Positions 61,439 to 64,000 of a stretch of 64,000 bases of DNA are shown here, one piece after another. The notes under the pieces are model-generated. The model saw only the letters and a program-made list of their open reading frames with translations, was not told the DNA's origin and did not search any database. Position 1 is the first letter of the stretch. Each line of letters starts with the position of its first letter. The DNA comes from CALBPI01 sp038529355 (lineage in GTDB: Bacteria; Pseudomonadota; Gammaproteobacteria; Steroidobacterales; Woeseiaceae): positions 1 to 64,000 of the forward strand of contig JBCBDU010000015.1 of NCBI GenBank assembly GCA_038529355.1. The letters run 5' to 3'. The translations under genes and the position numbers were made by a program.

Positions 61439-62419
61439 ATGCAGTCGCGCCTGAGCGTTGCGCCAATGATGGATTGGACCGACCGTCACTGTCGTTACTT
61501 TCATCGTCTGCTGGCACCATCGGCGTTGCTGTATACCGAGATGGTCACGGCAGCTGCACTGACGCATGGGGATGTGCAGCGGTTGCTCGAATTCAACGAA
61601 ACCGAGCATCCCGTCGTGTTGCAGATTGGCGGCAATGACCCGGTGATGATGGCTGATGCGGCGCGTATGGGCTTCGAAGCCGGTTACGATGCTGTCAACA
61701 TTAACGTGGGTTGCCCGAGTGATCGCGTGCAAAGCGGCGCATTTGGCGCGTGTTTGATGTTGCAGCCGAACACTGTCGCTGCTTGCTATCGCGCGATGGC
61801 TGATGCTGTGCCGATACCGGTGACGGTCAAGTCGCGAATTGGTGTCGACGATCACGACAGCGAAACGTTTCTTGAAACATTCGTGCAAACGCTGGCCGAT
61901 GCAGGTTGCACGCGCTTTGATATCCATGCGCGTATTGCGATTCTGAAGGGGCTGAGCCCCAAAGAGAATCGCACGATCCCGCCGCTCAATTATCCACGAG
62001 TCTATGCGCTCAAAAAGCGTCATCCTGCACTGTCAATTCACATCAACGGTGGCATCACGAGCGCCACCGACATGCAAGAACACCTGCGCCATGTTGATGG
62101 GGCCATGATCGGTCGCGAGGCGTACCAGAATCCATATGCGCTGACACGTTTTGAAGCGGTGCTTGGTGGCGGGCATCTGGCACCAGCTCGTGAGCATGTC
62201 GTGGCACAAATGCAGCACTACACCGATGCGCAATTGGCAAGTGGTCGTGTGCAGCTTAAGCATATCGTCCGTCACATGCTGGGATTGTTTAACGGACTGC
62301 CGGGTGCTCGGCAATGGCGACGAACTCTGAGTGAGCAGTCCCATCGCGAAGACGCGGATAGCGGTTTGCTGCAACGTGCCTTGCTGGCGCGCGAGGAAGC
62401 CGCGCGCAGCGTCGCTTAA
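61439..62419 (+). CDS. dusA: tRNA-dihydrouridine(20/20a) synthase
   Basis: A 326-residue FMN enzyme that reduces uridine 20/20a in the tRNA D loop. SVAPMMDWTDRHCRYFHRL and LLYTEMVTA are DusA-specific, the catalytic cysteine lies in NINVGCPSDRVQSGAFGACL (positions about 85-104), and HARIAILKGLSPKENR is the RNA-binding loop of the DusA subfamily. ATG 61439 is preferred; TTG 61409 or GTG 61412 would add about ten residues. It follows iorB by about 47 bp but is unrelated in function. Confidence 0.95.
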   Translation: MQSRLSVAPMMDWTDRHCRYFHRLLAPSALLYTEMVTAAALTHGDVQRLLEFNETEHPVVLQIGGNDPVMMADAARMGFEAGYDAVNINVGCPSDRVQSGAFGACLMLQPNTVAACYRAMADAVPIPVTVKSRIGVDDHDSETFLETFVQTLADAGCTRFDIHARIAILKGLSPKENRTIPPLNYPRVYALKKRHPALSIHINGGITSATDMQEHLRHVDGAMIGREAYQNPYALTRFEAVLGGGHLAPAREHVVAQMQHYTDAQLASGRVQLKHIVRHMLGLFNGLPGARQWRRTLSEQSHREDADSGLLQRALLAREEAARSVA

Positions 62420-62730
62420 GCCGATGGTGCCTCTCTGATTGTACGCCTGCGGTCAGCGAACTCAGTGCTTCGTCTATCAAATGTGGTATCTGGTGGCGTC
62501 GTAAGCGTCGCGGCACTCGATCCGTGCCTTGAGCTGCAATCGGTGTGCTGAGTGTTGGCGAAAAGCCTGCCGAGCCTGGCGGTAGGGTTTGTGGCGCCAG
62601 CACCGTTGCACGCCATTGGTTTCACTGTTTTGGTGCAGCGCTGACAAAGGTAAGAAGCGGTGGCGAGCATGATCCAGCACGGCTACAATTCGTGCGCATC
62701 TATACCGCTTTTAGGGAATACTCAATTGCT
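62420..62730. other. 311-bp region without a supported gene
   Basis: An in-frame extension of the downstream methyltransferase runs back to 62545, but its residues are not typical of the family and an ATG with conserved N-terminus occurs at 62731. No RNA gene, repeat or strong hairpin was seen. It probably holds the methyltransferase promoter. Confidence 0.45.
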
Positions 62731-63552
62731 ATGGCAGCTAACAAAGCCTCCGGGCGCGCACAAACGCAGGCAGACGTGGCCGACATTCATGACTTGTACG
62801 AGCAATCGGTACAAGACGTCGAGGTTGAGGTTGATTTTCTGACTGAGACCTACGAGCAATTGCGCGGTAAGCCGGCGCGCCACTTCCGTGAAGACTTTTG
62901 CGGCACGGCCAGCGCTGCCTGTGAGTGGGTGTCGCGTCACCCGGACAACACGGCAGTCGGTGTCGATCTTGATCGCCCGACGCTGGATTGGGGTATTGAG
63001 CATCGCGCATCGCGACTTAGCGCAGCCGAACAGTTGCGCATCAAGCTGGTTAACGACAACGTGCTGCATGCTGACACGGCGCCTGCTGACATTATCGGTG
63101 CATTTAATTTCTCCTATTTCATTTTTCGCACACGCGATGCTCTGCGCGAGTATTTTGAGGCTGCGCATCGCAGCCTGAAGAAAGATGGCGTGCTGATGCT
63201 GGATGCCTTTGGTGGTTCCGAGGCGCATAGCGAATTGAAAGAAAAAACCAAACTGGATGGCTTCACCTATGTGTGGCACCAAGCGAAACACCACCCGGTT
63301 ACGGGCTTCATCCGCTGCCATATCCATTTTCACTTCAAAGATGGCTCCAAGCTGAAGAAAGCATTCACCTACGAGTGGCGGCTGTGGAGTCTGCCGGAGA
63401 TTCAGGAGCTGCTGTCTGAGGCAGGTTTTTCGCGTTCGACCGTTTACTGGGAAGGTGTTGATGAAGACGGCGAAGGTGACGGTCACTACGCGCCAAATGC
63501 CGCCGGCGATGCCGACCCGGCATGGATTGCCTACATCGTCGCAGAGCGCTGA
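62731..63552 (+). CDS. class I SAM-dependent methyltransferase
   Basis: A 273-residue methyltransferase from ATG 62731. The SAM-binding core starts with HFREDFCGTASAACEW in place of the usual GxGxG, then VGVDLDRPTLDWG (acidic loop) and ADIIGAFNFSYFIF. This variant glycine-poor motif I, FCGTA, marks a small bacterial group with no known substrate. The C-terminal part is mixed alpha/beta and acidic (GVDEDGEGDG). Monocistronic; 114 bp before the cyclase gene. Confidence 0.85.
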   Translation: MAANKASGRAQTQADVADIHDLYEQSVQDVEVEVDFLTETYEQLRGKPARHFREDFCGTASAACEWVSRHPDNTAVGVDLDRPTLDWGIEHRASRLSAAEQLRIKLVNDNVLHADTAPADIIGAFNFSYFIFRTRDALREYFEAAHRSLKKDGVLMLDAFGGSEAHSELKEKTKLDGFTYVWHQAKHHPVTGFIRCHIHFHFKDGSKLKKAFTYEWRLWSLPEIQELLSEAGFSRSTVYWEGVDEDGEGDGHYAPNAAGDADPAWIAYIVAER

Positions 63553-63666
63553 CACCTATTTTTACAATATGCGGCCAAAACCTTGATGCGTCGGGCTATA
63601 CTTGGCCACTTCTGGTCCAGCGCCATTGGCGCTGTACGTCGCACGTGTGCCTTGAGTAGTTGACGC

Positions 63667-64000
63667 ATGAGTGAAGAGTTGGAAGTTGCTATCGTGTTCG
63701 CCGACGTCGTCGGCAGCACGCAGTTGTATGAAATTTTGGGCGATGATGCTGCGCGTGAAGTCGTGCGTCGCTGTCTCGAAATCATGACCGGAGCGACCGA
63801 CACTGCGGGCGGCACTGTCATCAAGACGATGGGCGATGAAGTGATGTCCATTTTTGATGACGTCGACAGCGCAATGAGCGCAGCTGTCGAAATGCAGCAG
63901 AAGATTTCCGCTGGCAAGGGTCTTGTGCCTGACGGTCAATCGATCTCGATCCGCATCGGTTGCCACTATGGGGTGGTTGCCCGCGAACCCAACGATATCT
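63667..64000 (+). CDS. class III adenylate/guanylate cyclase (5' part, runs off window)
   Basis: The frame starts at ATG 63667 and continues past the window end, giving 111 residues. AIVFADVVGSTQLYE has the first metal-binding aspartate of class III cyclase domains and VIKTMGDEVMSIFDD the second; SIRIGCHYGVV follows as expected. The cyclase domain is at the very N-terminus, with no preceding membrane segment, so any regulatory domains must be C-terminal, outside the view. It probably makes cAMP. A cNMP-binding flavoprotein is encoded at 37996-39612, although no direct link is shown. Confidence 0.88.
   Translation, partial: MSEELEVAIVFADVVGSTQLYEILGDDAAREVVRRCLEIMTGATDTAGGTVIKTMGDEVMSIFDDVDSAMSAAVEMQQKISAGKGLVPDGQSISIRIGCHYGVVAREPNDI

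Noticed and set aside
62722..63555. 277-codon minus-strand frame opposite the methyltransferase
   Set aside because: Antisense to a recognisable SAM-binding protein; no start signal.

Overview
The window reads as a chromosomal segment of a free-living, aerobic gammaproteobacterium with a GC content in the high fifties. Evidence for this placement includes a galE-glrK-qseG-glrR cluster, a bacterioferritin/ferredoxin pair with Fur boxes, NadV, DusA, YgiQ, CreD, a PrsR-type regulator and closely packed tRNA-Ala/tRNA-Glu genes. The genus cannot be fixed from the sequence alone. No integrase, transposase, phage gene, restriction system or CRISPR array was found. The gene complement is chromosomal, with strong emphasis on signal transduction and exported proteins.

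Layout. 1-649: 5' part of a GH3-family adenylating enzyme, cut by the window edge. 784-6132: a compact six-gene locus on the plus strand encoding an Hpt protein, an OmpR-type regulator, a coiled-coil protein, a membrane protein with an OmpA-like periplasmic end, a Ras-like small GTPase and a hybrid histidine kinase. 6230-9221: two exported proteins, convergent. 9309-12342: an overlapping operon of exported amidohydrolase, sulfite-oxidase-like molybdoenzyme and c-type cytochrome. 12781-16791: EF-hand protein, NadV, sulfotransferase, then an ECF sigma/anti-sigma/DUF6249 operon. 16912-17134: a sequencing gap beside a CCGAG tandem repeat. 17237-26209: YgiQ, CreD, CsgG-like protein, small lipoproteins, a thiopurine-methyltransferase homologue, a MscS channel and a nitrilase-family amidase. 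27224-29858: a blue-light operon of two stand-alone BLUF proteins, an unrecognised protein and an EAL phosphodiesterase. 30329-33727: LCAT-like lipase, voltage-gated potassium channel, GST. 33941-37952: SigK/RskA-like pair divergent from DUF4331, a collagen-like lipoprotein and DUF4198. 37996-40291: a cNMP-binding flavoprotein, a duplicated hairpin-rich repeat, and two tRNAs with an unusual 36-bp inverted repeat. 40458-42206: SDR, bacterioferritin and its ferredoxin. 42520-48521: PrsR-type activator and the galE-glrKXR block. 48707-64000: metalloprotease lipoprotein, a large GGDEF-EAL protein, formylglutamate amidohydrolase with a GCS2 ligase, ornithine-cyclodeaminase-like enzyme, IorAB-like molybdenum hydroxylase, DusA, a methyltransferase and the start of a class III cyclase.

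How the parts may work together. The 784-6132 locus contains everything for a phosphorelay (kinase, receiver, Hpt, DNA-binding receiver) and physically embeds a Ras-like GTPase and an inner-membrane protein reaching the cell wall. It is the best candidate here for an undescribed system coupling envelope state, GTPase switching and transcription. The BLUF/EAL operon probably links blue light to c-di-GMP through separate proteins rather than the fused BLUF-EAL known from E. coli. Iron storage and release (bfr, bfd) each have a Fur-like operator. Several start sites were moved inward from the longest open frame on the basis of ribosome-binding sites, overlaps and signal peptides; these choices are stated in each entry.
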